64,000 nt of DNA from Flavobacterium nackdongense (GTDB taxonomy: Bacteria; Bacteroidota; Bacteroidia; Flavobacteriales; Flavobacteriaceae): positions 2,356,001 to 2,420,000 of the forward strand of contig NZ_CP037933.1 in assembly GCF_004355225.1 (NCBI RefSeq), written 5' to 3'. The notes below the pieces were generated by a model that made no database searches, was not told the origin of the DNA, and saw only the letters and a list, made by a program, of their open reading frames with translations. This document shows, piece after piece, positions 62,877 through 64,000 of this stretch (positions within the stretch are counted from its first letter, which is position 1; every line of letters starts with the position of its first letter). A program made the translations under genes and the position numbers.

Positions 62877-64000
62877 TTACAAATTCTCAAAGAAATCATT
62901 TCCTTTATCGTCGGTGATAATAAAAGCAGGGAAATCTTTGATGGTGATTTTTCGAACGGCTTCCATACCTAATTCTTCAAAATCAACTACTTCAACCGAA
63001 AGGATGTTCTCTTTGGCCAAAATAGCCGCAGGACCTCCAATAGATCCCAAATAGAATCCACCGTAAGCTTTACAAGCATCTTTAACGGTTTTAGTTCTGT
63101 TTCCTTTGGCAAGCATCACCATACTGCCTCCATTCTTTTGGAATTCTTCTACATAAACGTCCATTCTACCCGCTGTTGTTGGTCCAAAACTTCCTGATGG
63201 CATTCCTTCTGGTGTTTTTGCCGGTCCTGCGTAATAAACAGGGTGGTTTTTGAAGTATTCTGGCATTGGTTTACCCGCATCCAATAATTCTTTGATTTTG
63301 GCGTGAGCAATATCACGAGCTACGATCAAAGTTCCGTTCAATTTCAAACGTGTTTTAATCGGATATTGTGATAGTTTTTTCAGAATATCAGCCATAGGTT
63401 GATTCAAATCAATTTCGACTGCTGGTTCCAAATGTGGCGCTATTTCCGGCAAAAATTGGCTCGGATTTACTTCTAATTGTTCTACGAAAATACCATCTTT
63501 CGTGATTTTTCCTTTAATATTTCTATCAGCAGAACACGAAACTCCCATTCCAACCGGACAAGAAGCAGCGTGGCGTGGCAAACGAATAACGCGAACATCG
63601 TGCGTGAAATATTTACCTCCAAATTGAGCTCCAATGGCGCTTTGTTGGCAAATTAACTGTACTCTTTTCTCCCATTCTAAATCACGGAATGCCTGACCGG
63701 CCATATTTCCAGAAGTTGGCAAATGATCAAAATAACCTGCCGAGGCTTTTTTAACGGCAGCTAGATTTGCTTCCGCAGAAGTTCCTCCAATCACTAAAGC
63801 CAAGTGATAGGGCGGACAAGCCGAAGTTCCTAAATCCATTATTTTGGCACGAATGAAAGCATCCAAAGATTTTTCATTCAATAGCGATTTTGTTTGTTGG
63901 TATAAATAGGTTTTATTGGCAGAGCCACCGCCTTTTGCCAAGAACAAAAACTCGTACGACGCTCCTTTTTTGGCATAAATATCAATCTGCGCCGGAAGAT
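62877..64000 (-). CDS. Class I fumarate hydratase (partial, N-terminus beyond window)
   Basis: Iron-sulfur fumarase of the TCA cycle that interconverts fumarate and malate. The open frame continues past the window edge: upstream of the first internal Met at 63947 it still reads [20 protein letters not shown], so about 374 C-terminal residues are visible and the N-terminus is missing. Family marks are [34 protein letters not shown] (one cluster Cys), [18 protein letters not shown] (further Cys), the beta part [38 protein letters not shown] and [17 protein letters not shown]. Class I sequences normally reach about 535-550 residues, so about 170 are out of view. Confidence 0.94.
   Translation of the reverse strand, partial: LPAQIDIYAKKGASYEFLFLAKGGGSANKTYLYQQTKSLLNEKSLDAFIRAKIMDLGTSACPPYHLALVIGGTSAEANLAAVKKASAGYFDHLPTSGNMAGQAFRDLEWEKRVQLICQQSAIGAQFGGKYFTHDVRVIRLPRHAASCPVGMGVSCSADRNIKGKITKDGIFVEQLEVNPSQFLPEIAPHLEPAVEIDLNQPMADILKKLSQYPIKTRLKLNGTLIVARDIAHAKIKELLDAGKPMPEYFKNHPVYYAGPAKTPEGMPSGSFGPTTAGRMDVYVEEFQKNGGSMVMLAKGNRTKTVKDACKAYGGFYLGSIGGPAAILAKENILSVEVVDFEELGMEAVRKITIKDFPAFIITDDKGNDFFENL

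Overview
The window looks like a chromosomal segment from a Flavobacterium-like member of the Bacteroidota. Supporting signs are the AT-rich sequence, flavobacterial promoters of the TTG / TAnnTTTG type, several giant secreted proteins with type IX secretion (T9SS) C-terminal signals, a TonB-dependent receptor paired with a lipoprotein, an atpD-atpC pair apart from the rest of the ATP synthase genes, and the DUF4270 / GT5 / panC-panD neighbourhood. I saw no rRNA, tRNA, CRISPR array or intact insertion sequence.

Layout. 1-22 kb is a surface-protein region: a partial adhesin (1-1678), a 1193-aa and a 3072-aa T9SS protein, recX on the other strand, then a 1975-aa T9SS protein. The three complete giants share a long C-terminal module but end in different T9SS signals; the 3072-aa protein carries 14 nearly identical 78-aa HYR-type repeats, and the 1975-aa protein carries 8 acidic, calcium-loop-like 14-aa repeats. 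22-27 kb is a biotin operon (bioF, GxxExxY gene, bioD, bioA, ketosynthase), unusually rich in dispersed repeats, including a 471-bp unit with 36-bp terminal inverted repeats around the GxxExxY gene. 27-36.5 kb holds a secreted GH9 glucanase, atpDC, and a TonB receptor with an SGNH-hydrolase lipoprotein. 36.8-42.4 kb holds glmS, a DUF4270 lipoprotein and a GT5 half-protein, divergent from panC-panD. 42.6-46 kb is radA and an AsmA-like/GT51 transglycosylase. 46-49.7 kb is a MntA-HepT toxin-antitoxin pair coupled to an aldo-keto reductase, an OmpA-like lipoprotein and xthA. 49.8-57.6 kb holds a bifunctional aminolipid acyltransferase (OlsF type), DUF2752 and DUF4234 membrane proteins, a hydroxyacid-dehydrogenase/VOC fusion, nhaA, proC and mgtE. 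57.6-64 kb holds rsmA, DUF4286, a decayed transposase, an NRAMP-UspA fusion divergent from an outer-membrane protein, a bacilliredoxin and a partial class I fumarase.

How the parts work together. The secreted proteins depend on Sec plus T9SS and probably serve surface adhesion and polysaccharide breakdown. glmS, the GT51 enzyme and OlsF serve envelope building. NRAMP, MgtE and NhaA handle ions. bio and pan genes make cofactors. The most striking unexplained material lies in repeats: TIR-bounded or hairpin elements fill many spacers, and in bioF and bioD repeat-like DNA is read in frame as protein. All family assignments come from reading motifs by eye; no database search was run.
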